A stretch of DNA of 59,569 bases from Tabrizicola sp. Its GTDB lineage: Bacteria; Pseudomonadota; Alphaproteobacteria; Rhodobacterales; Rhodobacteraceae. The notes beneath the pieces were generated by a model. That model ran no database searches. It worked only from the letters and a program-made list of their open reading frames with translations, and was not told where the DNA came from. Both the position numbers and the translations under genes were made by a program. Where the stretch lies: NCBI GenBank assembly GCA_025458105.1, contig JALOTD010000005.1, forward strand, positions 1 to 59,569, in the 5' to 3' direction. Positions 8,793 through 15,856 of the stretch are shown here, in pieces. Every line of letters starts with the position of its first letter. Position 1 is the stretch's first letter.

Positions 8793-9388
8793 CCAAAGCG
8801 CTTGTCGTCTATTGCCACCCGAAGGAGGGCAGCTTCACCTCGGCCGTCCGCGACACCGTTCTGGCGCGGCTGGCGGCCAAGGGGGCGGAGGTGCGGGTGA
8901 TCGACCTTTATGCGCGCGGCTTCGATCCGGTGCTCGCCCTGGCCGAGTGGGAGGGCTATGTCGACACGCCTGCCAACCGCGCGCCGGTGGCGGCGGATGT
9001 GGAGGCGCTGCAATGGGCAGATACGCTGATCTTCGTCTACCCGACCTGGTGGTATGCCCTGCCCGCCCTGCTGAAAGGCTGGCTGGACCGGGTGTTCCTG
9101 CCGGATGTGGCTTTTCTCATGCCCGCCGGTCCGAACGAAACGATCCGCCCCGGCCTGACCAACATCACGCGGCTGGGGGTCTTCACCACCTGCGGCGCCA
9201 GCTGGTGGCTGACGACCTTTGTGGGCAGCCCCGGCAAGCGGATGCTGATGCGCGGGATCGGGCTTTTGTGCGCCCCTCGCGCCCGCAAGGTCTTTGCCGC
9301 GCATTACCTGATGGACACCTCCACCCCCGAAAGCCGCGCCCGGCATCTGGCTAGGGTCGCCGAGCGGATGGACCGCCTTCTGCGCTGA
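8789..9388 (+). CDS. Flavodoxin-fold NAD(P)H-dependent oxidoreductase, copy 2
   Basis: This 199-residue paralogue of the preceding gene starts at GTG 8789 inside the stop of copy 1. It keeps the family blocks VVYCHPKEGSFTSAV, LYARGFDPVLALAEWEGYVDTPAN and IFVYPTWWYALPALLKGWLDRVFLPDVAF. The loop after the flavin site (MPAGPNETIRPGLTNITRL) is longer than in copy 1, which suggests a different acceptor pocket. It is the last gene of the importer operon. The tRNA-Cys promoter and prophage attL follow directly. Confidence 0.85.
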   Translation: MTKALVVYCHPKEGSFTSAVRDTVLARLAAKGAEVRVIDLYARGFDPVLALAEWEGYVDTPANRAPVAADVEALQWADTLIFVYPTWWYALPALLKGWLDRVFLPDVAFLMPAGPNETIRPGLTNITRLGVFTTCGASWWLTTFVGSPGKRMLMRGIGLLCAPRARKVFAAHYLMDTSTPESRARHLARVAERMDRLLR

Positions 9389-9394
9389 CGCCCC

Positions 9395-9423
9395 TTGCAG
9401 CCCCCTGCCCGATCCGCTATCCC
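9395..9423 (+). promoter_or_regulatory. Original host promoter of the disrupted tRNA-Cys
   Basis: TTGCAG (9395-9400), a 17-nt spacer and TATCCC (9418-9423) stand 14 nt before the first base of the tRNA 5' half at 9438, the normal spacing for a tRNA promoter. Because the prophage split the tRNA in its anticodon loop, this promoter now reads through a 37-nt tRNA stub into the phage replication gene. Confidence 0.5.
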
Positions 9424-9437
9424 CATCGCACCTCGAC

Positions 9438-9474
9438 GGCGGGTTGGCGGAGAGGTTACGCAGCGGATTGCAAA
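9438..9474 (+). repeat. attL core: 5' half of tRNA-Cys
   Basis: These 37 bases are identical to 28737-28773 and cover the tRNA-Cys acceptor 5' strand, D arm, 5' anticodon stem and the anticodon loop TTGCAAA. Identity stops exactly after the loop: the next bases are GCCGC here and TCCGT at attR. This places the crossover in or near the anticodon loop. The stub can still pair AGCGG (9462-9466) with CCGCT (9476-9480), so an anticodon-like hairpin persists. Confidence 0.88.
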
Positions 9475-9518
9475 GCCGCTAAGAAATCCGCGCCCCCGCA
9501 AGACTTACCCCCTAAAAT

Positions 9519-9559
9519 GGTATCACGACAAACCGGGAACGCCTGGCGAACGTGATACG
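9519..9559 (+). other. Candidate integrase arm-type sites, left side
   Basis: GGTATCA (9519-9525, which reads TGATACC on the minus strand) and TGATACG (9553-9559) resemble the three (T/G)GATACG repeats at 28652-28695 beside the integrase gene. Matching short repeats on both inner edges of a prophage are expected for the arm sites of a lambda-type integrase. This is inference from repeat position. Confidence 0.35.
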
Positions 9560-9575
9560 GGCCTCGGCCGTCGCT

Positions 9576-10286
9576 ATGGCTAAGGTTGTCACCCTTCACG
9601 GCGCGCGGCCGGGCGGGTGGGCAAAGGATCGGTGGGCGTGGATTGAGGCGGTTATCGCCGATGGTCAGCTTACCCCTTTGGCGCGGCTGGTGGCCGTTGT
9701 CCTGGCCCAAGGCTTCGCTAATCACGAAACCGCAGAGTGCAGGCCGGGGCTTGCCGCCCTGGTGCAGAAGGTTGCCAGCTCGAGGGCTTCTGTCATGCGG
9801 GCGCTTGCCGATTTGCAGGCGGCCGGATGGCTAGAACGGCGCGGCGGGGAAGCGCCTGGACGGGCGGCGGGATACGCCTTCCGGCGGCCGGAACCCGTCT
9901 CAAAAATGAGACCCGAACCCGTCTCACCCGTGAGACCCGAACCCGTCTCACCTGTGAGCGCAACGGGTCTCATTCCTGAGATTTCCCCCTGCACCCCCTA
10001 TAAGGATAAACCACAATTGAACCACAATGCGCGCCCGCACCCTCGGGCTATGATCAGGGGGCTTCCGAAACCGCAATGCACGACCACGGTCGTTGTCCCC
10101 GGATCATGGGCGGCGGAACGGTGGGACGCATGGCTTCAGGCCGAGGGCTTCCCGCCCCTCGAGCGGATCGGCCGGAAGATCGAAGGCGGGTTTGAAATGC
10201 CGATCACCGTTGCCCCGGCCAAGGCGGAGCAAGTGCCCTACGGCATCGCCCGGCGGTGGGCGGATTGGCTGAGAAGCAGAGCTTGA
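9576..10286 (+). CDS. Winged-helix phage replication initiator-like protein (lambda O-like), with iterons inside the gene
   Basis: This protein has about 236 residues. Residues 30-100 form a helix-turn-helix/winged-helix domain (LTPLARLVAVVLAQGFAN, then SSRASVMRALADLQAAGWLERRGG) like those of phage O-type initiators and HTH_36 proteins. Residues about 106-135 carry an 8-residue repeat (RPEPVSKM, RPEPVSPV, RPEPVSPV) that is the translation of the 24-bp DNA repeats. The C-terminal part (WDAWLQAEGFPPLERIGR and RRWADWLRSRA) may contact host helicase machinery. ATG 9576 is used, and a GTG at 9552 is the alternative. The gene is first in the rightward phage operon and lies just downstream of the stranded tRNA promoter. 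The initiator role is inferred from fold and repeat layout, so a transcriptional regulator is possible. Confidence 0.65.
   Translation: MAKVVTLHGARPGGWAKDRWAWIEAVIADGQLTPLARLVAVVLAQGFANHETAECRPGLAALVQKVASSRASVMRALADLQAAGWLERRGGEAPGRAAGYAFRRPEPVSKMRPEPVSPVRPEPVSPVSATGLIPEISPCTPYKDKPQLNHNARPHPRAMIRGLPKPQCTTTVVVPGSWAAERWDAWLQAEGFPPLERIGRKIEGGFEMPITVAPAKAEQVPYGIARRWADWLRSRA
9891..9982 (+). repeat. Iteron array: putative phage replication origin
   Basis: Three tandem 24-bp units (9891, 9915, 9939) are followed by a fourth, shifted copy (9963-9982). Each holds the inverted repeat GTCTCA-N4-TGAG(A/C). The palindromes start at 9897, 9921, 9945 and 9967. The first two units differ only in the N4 spacer. 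The array lies inside the initiator-like gene, as the lambda origin lies inside gene O. It is followed by an AT-rich stretch (about 10000-10028, roughly 69% A+T in a GC-rich element) that could be the unwinding region. Confidence 0.6.
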
Positions 10287-10307
10287 AAAAATCCAGAGGG
10301 CAGGAAA

Positions 10308-10514
10308 ATGCACAACAGGCAGGAAGAGCGTGAAGAATGGTTGCGGGGCGTGAAGTCGATTGCCGACTTCTTGGGGGTGAGTGACCGCACGGTGAAGCGG
10401 TGGATTGCCTCGGCGGCCGGGTTCCCGGTGCATCGGGTGGGGGGGCACTACGCGGCCCACACGGCGGATTTGCGCGCCTGGACCGCTAAGGGTGGTGGAC
10501 GGCGGGCCGCCTGA
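10308..10514 (+). CDS. Small helix-turn-helix phage protein
   Basis: This 68-residue protein has a MerR/AlpA/Nu1-like helix-turn-helix: VKSIADFLGVSDRTVKRWIASAAGFPVHRVGG, then a short wing and a basic tail (KGGGRRAA). Such proteins act as phage regulators, excisionases or small DNA-packaging subunits. A separate excisionase-like protein is encoded at 27451 and a P27 small terminase at 16592, so a regulator of the structural operon is the likeliest role here. It sits 87 bp before the portal gene, with a pair of 17-bp direct repeats between them that could be its binding sites. Confidence 0.6.
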   Translation: MHNRQEEREEWLRGVKSIADFLGVSDRTVKRWIASAAGFPVHRVGGHYAAHTADLRAWTAKGGGRRAA

Positions 10515-10515
10515 A

Positions 10516-10562
10516 TGTCCCCTTTTGTCCCCTCTTGGCACTTTTTGTCCCCTTTTGTCACC
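10516..10562 (+). repeat. Pair of 17-bp direct repeats upstream of portal
   Basis: TGTCCCCTTTTGTC(C/A)CC occurs at 10516-10532 and at 10546-10562, 16 of 17 bases alike, with exactly 30 bp (about three helical turns) between starts. Each unit itself contains two TGTC(C/A)CC half-sites. Helical phasing in the only gap before the portal gene suggests a protein-binding site, for example an operator of the 68-residue HTH protein or a packaging site. Confidence 0.5.
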
Positions 10563-10601
10563 TAGGCACTACCCCTAGCGGCGGGCGTATGAATTGAGGC
10601 T

Positions 10602-11840
10602 ATGAAAAAGCCCGGTTTCCTTTCCCGCCTCTTCCGCCCCTCGACCAAGGGGCTTGCCGATCCCGGCCCCGAAGTGTGGGGGTTCTTCGGGCTTACCGCC
10701 CCGGCGGCCGGGATCACGATCAGCCACGCCCAAGCCTTGCAAGTGCCCGCCGTGGCCTCGGCCGTCCGCCTGATTTCCGAGGCAACCGCAATCCTTCCCT
10801 GTCGGGTGATGGAACGTCAGGCGGACGGCACCTTTGCAGAAGCGCCCGATCACGAAGTGAACGAATTCCTTCAGGTTCGGGCAAACGACTGGACCACGCC
10901 CTTCGAGCTGATCCGCGACCTGGTGATTGACGGCTTGACCGATGATCGGGGCGGCCTGGCGCATGTGAATTACGGCGGCGGGCGGCCTTTCGAAATCATT
11001 CGCTACCGCACGGGCGTCATGAGCGTGACCTATGACCCGGTTACGAATGAACCGACCTATCGCGTTGACAACCGCCGCATTCCCCTGGCCGAGGCCCTTC
11101 ACCTTCGCAGCCCCTTCGGCAAGTCGCCCCTGTCCCTGGCCCTTCAGGCAATCGGGGTGGCGCACGTTCTGCAAAACCACGCGGCGGGCCTCTTCTCGAG
11201 GGGGGCGCGGCCGTCCGGTGCCCTGAAGTTTCCGAAGGGCATGGGTGAGGAAAGCGTGAAGCGGGCGCGGGCCGCCTGGCGCGAAACCCACGAGGCCGAG
11301 GGCGAAACCGGCAAGACGGCAATCCTGTATGACGGGGCCGAGTTTGAGGCTTTCACCTTCGCCTCTACCGATGCGCAATTTCTGGAAAACCGGAAGTTCC
11401 AAATCCTCGAGATTGCCCGTCACTTCCGGGTGCCGCCGTCCATGATCTTCGACATGGACCGCGCGACCTGGGGCAACACCGAACAGATGGGGCGCGAGTT
11501 CCTGACCTATTCCCTCGAGCCTTGGCTGAAGGCCCTCGAGAGCGCCTTTCAACGGGCGTTCTTCTACTCGGCCGAGGATCGGGGCCGCTATGTGGTCCGC
11601 TTCGACCGGGACGACATGACGCGGGCAGACTTCGCCACCCGGTCAAGCGTCGTCAACACCCTGATTGCTTCGAAGGTGATCAACCCGAACGAGGGCCGCG
11701 ATTGGTTTGGCTACGGGCCGAGGCCCGGCGGCGACGAATTCGAAAATCCGAACATCAACCCGGAAGCGGGCGGGCAGGCCCCGGCCAAAGAGCCGGGCCA
11801 AGAGGCAGGGGGCAACGGTGCTGACAGTCAGCCAGATTGA
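10602..11840 (+). CDS. HK97-family phage portal protein
   Basis: This 412-residue portal would form the dodecameric ring at the capsid vertex through which DNA enters. Portal-family blocks include AVRLISEATAILPCRVMER, HEVNEFLQVRANDWTTPFEL, ALHLRSPFGKSPLSLA and AIGVAHVLQNHAAGLFSRGARPSG. The stem region follows with ILEIARHFRVPPSMIFDMDR, TYSLEPWLKALESAF and ASKVINPNEGRDWFGYGPRPGGDEF. The C-terminus is a short Gly/Pro-rich tail. It overlaps the next gene, whose GTG lies at 11818. In most HK97-type phages the terminase genes stand immediately upstream, but here they are 6 kb downstream. Confidence 0.93.
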   Translation: MKKPGFLSRLFRPSTKGLADPGPEVWGFFGLTAPAAGITISHAQALQVPAVASAVRLISEATAILPCRVMERQADGTFAEAPDHEVNEFLQVRANDWTTPFELIRDLVIDGLTDDRGGLAHVNYGGGRPFEIIRYRTGVMSVTYDPVTNEPTYRVDNRRIPLAEALHLRSPFGKSPLSLALQAIGVAHVLQNHAAGLFSRGARPSGALKFPKGMGEESVKRARAAWRETHEAEGETGKTAILYDGAEFEAFTFASTDAQFLENRKFQILEIARHFRVPPSMIFDMDRATWGNTEQMGREFLTYSLEPWLKALESAFQRAFFYSAEDRGRYVVRFDRDDMTRADFATRSSVVNTLIASKVINPNEGRDWFGYGPRPGGDEFENPNINPEAGGQAPAKEPGQEAGGNGADSQPD

Positions 11841-12219
11841 AGCGAACGCGGAAGATCAGGATCGGGGGGCCTGGTGCGACCTGGTGGAACCGTTCCGGGG
11901 TGAGCGGATCGGCATCCGGCTTTTGATTGCCGGGCCGGATAGTGCCACCCAAGGGGCCGCGCAACTGAAGCTGGCCGATGAATTGGCGGCCGAGCTGGAC
12001 GAAAGCGGGCGCGTGTCTGCGGCGGCGCGGGAAGCGGCCCGCCTGCGGTGCCTGGCGCGGTGCGTCAAGGATTGGGAAGCCGAGGAAGACGGCAAGCCGG
12101 TGCCCTTCAGCTTCGCCAATGTCCTTCGCCTTCTGAAGGCGGCGAAGTGGGTGCAGGCGCAAGCCGATGCTTTCGCGGGGGACCGGCGGCGGTTCGCCCC
12201 GGATCGGGGGGAAGAATGA
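11818..12219 (+). CDS. Conserved phage protein of unknown function between portal and capsid
   Basis: This protein has about 133 residues from GTG 11818. The frame is open further upstream to 11707, but that part overlaps the portal and looks non-native. The protein is helical and acidic (RGAWCDLVEPFRGERIGIRL, LKLADELAAELDESGR, RCLARCVKDWEAEEDGKPVPF), with no enzymatic motif visible. It fills the slot normally held by the prohead protease, which here is fused to the capsid. It ends overlapping the protease-capsid ATG (ATGA at 12216). I recall similar proteins in Rhodobacteraceae prophages but know no function. Confidence 0.65.
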   Translation: MLTVSQIEANAEDQDRGAWCDLVEPFRGERIGIRLLIAGPDSATQGAAQLKLADELAAELDESGRVSAAAREAARLRCLARCVKDWEAEEDGKPVPFSFANVLRLLKAAKWVQAQADAFAGDRRRFAPDRGEE

Positions 12220-13760
12220 AGCGCCTCGAGCTGAAGGCGGCGTGGACCGTCACCGAAGAGGGCGAGCTGGTCGGGCTGGCCTCGGTTTTCAACACAAGGG
12301 ACCGGGGCGGGGATGTGGTGCGTAAGGGGGCCTTCAGAAGCGCCCGCGCCCCACTTCCGATGCTGGCAAGCCATGATCAAGCGGACGTGGTGGGGGTTTG
12401 GGATGCCCTCGAGGAAGTGGCCGAGGGCCTGAAGGTCAAGGGCCGCCTGCTGGTTAAGGAAGTGGCCCGCGCCCGTGAGGTGCTGGCCCTGATCAAGGAA
12501 GGGGCCATGACGGGCCTTTCCATCGGATACGTCACCCGCAAGGCGAACCGCACCCAAGGCGGCCGCGACCTGGTGGACGTGGAGCTTTTGGAAGTTTCCG
12601 TAGTCGCGGTGCCCATGCACCCCGATGCCCGGATCACGGATGCGAAATCACAGAAAGGAACGGACATGGACCCCGAAGAGCTGGAAACCAAGCTGAAGGA
12701 AATCGAAACGAAGTCGCAGAAGGCGGCCGAGGCCCTGATTGCGGCGGCCGTGGCGGCGGCGACGAAGCCCTTGACCGACCGACTGGCGGCCGTGGAAGCG
12801 AAGAGCAACCGCGCCAAGGGTGGGGGCGAGAACGAAGAGCCGAGCGAAGAGCGCAAGGCGTTCCGCGCCTATATCCAGCGCGGCAACCTGGCCGAGGAAG
12901 CCAAGGCGCTGACCGTCTCGACCGATCCGAGCGGCGGCTATCTGGCCCCGCCGGAATTCAACGCCGAAGTTCTGCGGGACATCGTGGAAATTTCCCCGAT
13001 CCGGTCCCTGGCATCGGTGCGGGGCACCAATGCGCCTTCGGTGATCTATCCGACCCGGAAGCCGATGGGCAACGCAACCTGGGATGACGAGCTGGACGAC
13101 GAAACCGAAACCGCGTCGAACAACATCTTCGGCACCCTCGAGGTTGTGGGCAAAGGCATGTCAACCTTCGTGGACGTGTCGAACATGCTTCTGCAAGACG
13201 CGGCCGAGGTCGAAACCGAAGTGCGGGTGGCCCTGGCCGAAGACTTCGAAAAGAAGGAAACCGTCGCCTTCTGCAACGGCAACGGTGTGACGCAGCCCGA
13301 AGGGTTCATGACCAACACTTCGGTTGCCGAGTTCAACAACGGACATGCGACCGTCCTTCAGGCCGATGCCCTGGTGAAGTTCCTCTATTCCATCACCCCG
13401 ACCTATCGGAACGCTGGCGTGTGGGTCATGAACGGCACGACCCTGGGCCTGGTCCGCCTTCTGAAGGATGGGCAGAACAACTACCTGTGGCAGCCGTCCT
13501 ATCAGGCGGGCCAGCCTGAAACGATCCTCGGCCGCCCGGTGGTCGAAGTCATCGACATGCCGGACCTGGCGTCGGGAACCTTCCCCATCGCCTATGCCGA
13601 CTTCAGCGGCTACCGCATCCTGGACCGCCTGGCCCTGTCGATGCTGGTGGACCCCTATTCGCAGGCAACCCGCAAGATGACCCGCTACCACGCGGGGCGG
13701 CGTGTCGGCGGCAAGGTGATCATGCCCGCCAAGTTCAAGAAACTGAAGATGGCCGTCTAA
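12216..13760 (+). CDS. Prohead protease-major capsid protein fusion (HK97 fold)
   Basis: This 514-residue fusion begins with a U35 prohead protease (residues about 1-145). LVGLASVFNTRDRGGDVVRKGAF, MLASHDQADVVG (His53) and AMTGLSIGYV (Ser102) give the expected catalytic pair. LLEVSVVAVPMHPDARI closes the domain. Residues about 150-230 are a charged helical scaffold/delta region, and the rest is an HK97-type capsid (LTVSTDPSGGYLAPPEFNAE, SPIRSLASVRG, FCNGNG, FLYSITPTYRNAGVWVMN, LGRPVVEVIDMPD). The protease would remove the scaffold during head maturation. A strong internal ribosome site at 12654-12659 and ATG 12666 could give capsid without protease. The 63-bp gap that follows contains the small hairpin GGGCC-GGAA-GGCCC. 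Confidence 0.92.
   Translation: MKRLELKAAWTVTEEGELVGLASVFNTRDRGGDVVRKGAFRSARAPLPMLASHDQADVVGVWDALEEVAEGLKVKGRLLVKEVARAREVLALIKEGAMTGLSIGYVTRKANRTQGGRDLVDVELLEVSVVAVPMHPDARITDAKSQKGTDMDPEELETKLKEIETKSQKAAEALIAAAVAAATKPLTDRLAAVEAKSNRAKGGGENEEPSEERKAFRAYIQRGNLAEEAKALTVSTDPSGGYLAPPEFNAEVLRDIVEISPIRSLASVRGTNAPSVIYPTRKPMGNATWDDELDDETETASNNIFGTLEVVGKGMSTFVDVSNMLLQDAAEVETEVRVALAEDFEKKETVAFCNGNGVTQPEGFMTNTSVAEFNNGHATVLQADALVKFLYSITPTYRNAGVWVMNGTTLGLVRLLKDGQNNYLWQPSYQAGQPETILGRPVVEVIDMPDLASGTFPIAYADFSGYRILDRLALSMLVDPYSQATRKMTRYHAGRRVGGKVIMPAKFKKLKMAV
12654..12668 (+). promoter_or_regulatory. Internal ribosome binding site and ATG within the protease-capsid gene
   Basis: AAAGGA (12654-12659) stands 6 nt before an in-frame ATG at 12666, which is residue 151 of the fusion and the first residue of the scaffold-capsid part (MDPEELETKL). 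Starting here would give a capsid precursor of 364 residues without protease. The site falls exactly at the domain border, which supports a real second start. Confidence 0.55.
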
Positions 13761-13823
13761 GGCCCCTGAAACCTTCGGCGGGGCCGGAAGGCCCTGCCCC
13801 TCACCAAGAAAGGACATGGCGCG

Positions 13824-14201
13824 ATGCGCGATCTTTATAACAACCTGAATGAGGCGAAGGCGCTTGACCCCGCCGTGTTCACGGCCGCCGCGAACGGTGC
13901 AACCGTGGACCTGATCAACGCTTCGGGCGTCATGTTCGCCCTGGCAACCGGGGCAATCGCGGGGGCGGGTGTCTTCGGCGCGAAGCTTCAGGAAAGCGCG
14001 GACGGTTCCACCTGGGCGGACGTGCCCGCGAAGTGGGTGCAGTCCGAGGCCCCGGCCGTCCTGGCGGCAAGCTCGAGCTATCGCCTCGGCTACCTGGGAA
14101 AGCTGCGCTATGCGCGCCTGGTGCTGACCTACACTTCGGGCACGTCCATTGCGGCGGCCGCCGTGGCGATCCTGCGGCCCCTGTCCCGTCCGGCCGTCTG
14201 A
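13824..14201 (+). CDS. Putative capsid decoration or minor head protein
   Basis: This 125-residue protein directly follows the capsid gene, the usual position of a decoration protein. MRDLYNNLNEAKALDPAVFTA is followed by a beta-rich, Ala/Gly/Ser-rich body (VDLINASGVMFALATGAI, GVFGAKLQESADGSTWADVP, LRYARLVLTYTSGTSI). The KLQESADGSTWADVP pattern is common in phage virion proteins that share a small beta-sandwich. No catalytic motif is present. The stop overlaps the HNH gene start by one base (TGATG). The function is inferred from position and composition only. Confidence 0.55.
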   Translation: MRDLYNNLNEAKALDPAVFTAAANGATVDLINASGVMFALATGAIAGAGVFGAKLQESADGSTWADVPAKWVQSEAPAVLAASSSYRLGYLGKLRYARLVLTYTSGTSIAAAAVAILRPLSRPAV

Positions 14202-14551
14202 TGCCCCGGAAGCCGCCTCGGCTTTGCTCTTGTGGCCTGGTGATCCCGGCCGGTGAGCGGTGCGAGTGCGAGGCGGCGCGGGATCGGGATCGGAAGGCCC
14301 GCTTCGACATGAAGCGCCCTTCCTCTTCGGCCCGTGGATACACAAGCGCATGGGATAAGGCCCGCGCGGCCTTTCTCGAGAAACACAAGCGGTGCCTTCG
14401 GTGCGGTGATCCCGCAACGGTGGTGGACCACAAGACCCCCCACAAGGGCGATAAGGGCCTCTTTTGGGATCGGGACAACTGGCAACCCTTGTGTGCCCCC
14501 TGTCACAACAGCGCGAAGCAAAAGGCCGAGCGCGCAAGCCTGAAGAGGTAA
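14201..14551 (+). CDS. HNH endonuclease
   Basis: This 116-residue zinc-stabilised HNH nuclease has an N-terminal Cys cluster (LCSCGLVIPAGERCECEA). The nuclease core is HKRCLRCGDPATVVDHKTPHKGD followed by LFWDRDNWQPLCAPCHNSAKQ. The DH pair, the Asn of DNWQ and the final His supply the HNH triad, and two CxxC pairs bind zinc. Phage HNH proteins next to terminase/connector genes stimulate cos or headful cleavage. Here it sits between the decoration-like and tail-tube genes, distant from the terminases at 16592. A homing-type role is the alternative. Confidence 0.88.
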   Translation: MPRKPPRLCSCGLVIPAGERCECEAARDRDRKARFDMKRPSSSARGYTSAWDKARAAFLEKHKRCLRCGDPATVVDHKTPHKGDKGLFWDRDNWQPLCAPCHNSAKQKAERASLKR

Positions 14552-14555
14552 CGCA

Positions 14556-15047
14556 ATGGCGATCTACAGCATGAAAGGGGCCAAGATTTCCATTGGCCTT
14601 GCGGTGGCGATGAAGAGCGGCGCATGGGTTGCCGGTGACTTCACCACGCCCCTGACGACGAAGACCGAGATCAAGGAACCTGAAACCCTGGCGGCCGCCG
14701 GGGAAGAGTTCGCGGAGCTGGCCTTCGAAAACGTGACCGATGGCACGGTGCGTGTCCTGAAGGGTGCGCGGAAGGGTGGCCTTCTCGAGTTCACCCACGG
14801 GCATGACTACGCGGACGCGGGGCAGATTGCGGTGAAGGCGGCCTTCGAAGCCGAAACCGACTATGCCTTTGAGGTCGAATGGGCGGACAAGCCCACGGCC
14901 GGTGCATCGCCCAAGAACAGTCGTCGCATGTTCGTCGGCAAGGTCATGAAGCTGAGCGATGGCGGCGAAGGAACCGGCGTCGGCAAGCTCACCTATTCGG
15001 TGCAGCTCAACAGCAACATCGTCCGCGTGAACGCCTCGGCGACCTGA
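14556..15047 (+). CDS. Phage tail tube protein
   Basis: This 163-residue major tail protein candidate starts MAIYSMKGAKISIGLAVAM. A beta-rich tube fold is suggested by TKTEIKEPETLAAAGEEFAELAFENV, LEFTHGHDYADAGQIAVKAAFEAETDYAFEVEWADKP and the closing SRRMFVGKVMKLSDGGEGTGVGKLTYSVQLNSNIVRVN, which is typical of siphovirus tube proteins ending in a beta-hairpin. Unusually, it precedes the connector and neck genes. The tail assembly chaperone pair normally found between tube and tape measure is not seen anywhere. Confidence 0.75.
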   Translation: MAIYSMKGAKISIGLAVAMKSGAWVAGDFTTPLTTKTEIKEPETLAAAGEEFAELAFENVTDGTVRVLKGARKGGLLEFTHGHDYADAGQIAVKAAFEAETDYAFEVEWADKPTAGASPKNSRRMFVGKVMKLSDGGEGTGVGKLTYSVQLNSNIVRVNASAT

Positions 15048-15144
15048 TCACTGGCCGGGGGGTGGTCTCAAACTTTGGGATCACCCTCGGGGACCGGCGC
15101 GGGGTGGTCCGCGCGAGATTTGCGGGAAATAGGGTTTTTCGGTC

Positions 15145-15447
15145 ATGGCGGTGGCATCAATCGACGAGCTGAAGGAAGAGCTTTCCTTCACGGCCGACCT
15201 GGGTTCGGTCGATGACGACATGTTGACCCGCCACCTGGTGACGGCCGAGGCGGTGATTGAGCGCCACTTGGGCTTCACCTTCGCGGCCGAGTATGCGCCC
15301 CCGGCGGCGGCGCCCGCGCCCCTGAAACAAGCCGTCCTTTGGCTGGCCGTGGACTACTACGAAGGGCGCGGCCGCCCCGATGGGGCCGAGGCCCTGCCCC
15401 CACACGTGGCGGACCTGGTGCACCTCTACCGGGAATGGAGTTTCTGA
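15145..15447 (+). CDS. Head-tail connector protein (HK97 gp6-like)
   Basis: This 100-residue all-helical protein (VASIDELKEELSFTADLGSVDDDMLTRHLVTAEAVIERHLGF, then APLKQAVLWLAVDYYEGRG) matches the Phage_connect/gp6-like adaptor family that forms the ring beneath the portal. A 97-bp gap with no gene separates it from the tail tube gene, and this is the first of six tightly overlapping neck and packaging genes. Its small size and two central helices agree with the family. Confidence 0.8.
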   Translation: MAVASIDELKEELSFTADLGSVDDDMLTRHLVTAEAVIERHLGFTFAAEYAPPAAAPAPLKQAVLWLAVDYYEGRGRPDGAEALPPHVADLVHLYREWSF

Positions 15448-15448
15448 C

Positions 15449-15856
15449 ATGAGCGACGGCGGGCTTTCCTCTTTCCAAAGGCGGATGCGGGCTATCCCGG
15501 AAGCCGTCCGGCGGGCCGTGGGGCCTTCGCTGGTGGCGGCGGCCGAGGACGTGGCCGAGGTGCAGCGCGCCCTTGCACCCGTGGACGAAGGGGAGCTTCG
15601 CGCCTCAATCGTGGTGACGGGGCCGGGCCAGTCAACGCCCGCCTATTCGCAGCCGGGCGGGGCCTTCGCGGTGCCCGAAAATGCGGCCGCCGTGACGGCC
15701 GGGAATTCAGAAGTTCGCTACCCGCACCTTCAGGAATTCGGCACGTCCTTTCACCCGGCGCACCCGTTCTTCTGGCCCGGTTTCCGGCTTCGCAGGAAGG
15801 CGGCCGCCGCGAAGATCAAGCGGGCAATCGGCAAGGCCGTGAGGGCCGCAAAATGA
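15449..15856 (+). CDS. HK97 gp10-like neck/tail completion protein
   Basis: This 135-residue protein of the HK97-gp10 family is involved in joining head and tail. The family signature is visible: APVDEGELRASIVVTG, VRYPHLQEFGTSFHPAHPFFWPGFRLRRKAAAAKIKRAI. It starts at ATG 15449 next to the gp6-like stop and overlaps the next gene by 4 bp (ATGA). Confidence 0.85.
   Translation: MSDGGLSSFQRRMRAIPEAVRRAVGPSLVAAAEDVAEVQRALAPVDEGELRASIVVTGPGQSTPAYSQPGGAFAVPENAAAVTAGNSEVRYPHLQEFGTSFHPAHPFFWPGFRLRRKAAAAKIKRAIGKAVRAAK

Noticed and set aside
9395..9583. A 62-codon frame across attL
   Set aside because: It is the translation of the tRNA stub and the att region. There is no ribosome site and no family feature.
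9891..9982. The tandem 24-bp units as a CRISPR-like array
   Set aside because: There are no spacers between the units, they lie inside a translated gene, and no cas gene is present. An iteron array fits better.
10308..10514. The 68-residue HTH protein as the phage small terminase
   Set aside because: A clear P27-family small terminase is coupled to the large subunit at 16592, so a second one is unlikely.
15048..15144. A possible terminator between tail tube and connector genes
   Set aside because: The GC-rich stretch gives no convincing stem with a U-run, and the downstream genes need read-through.
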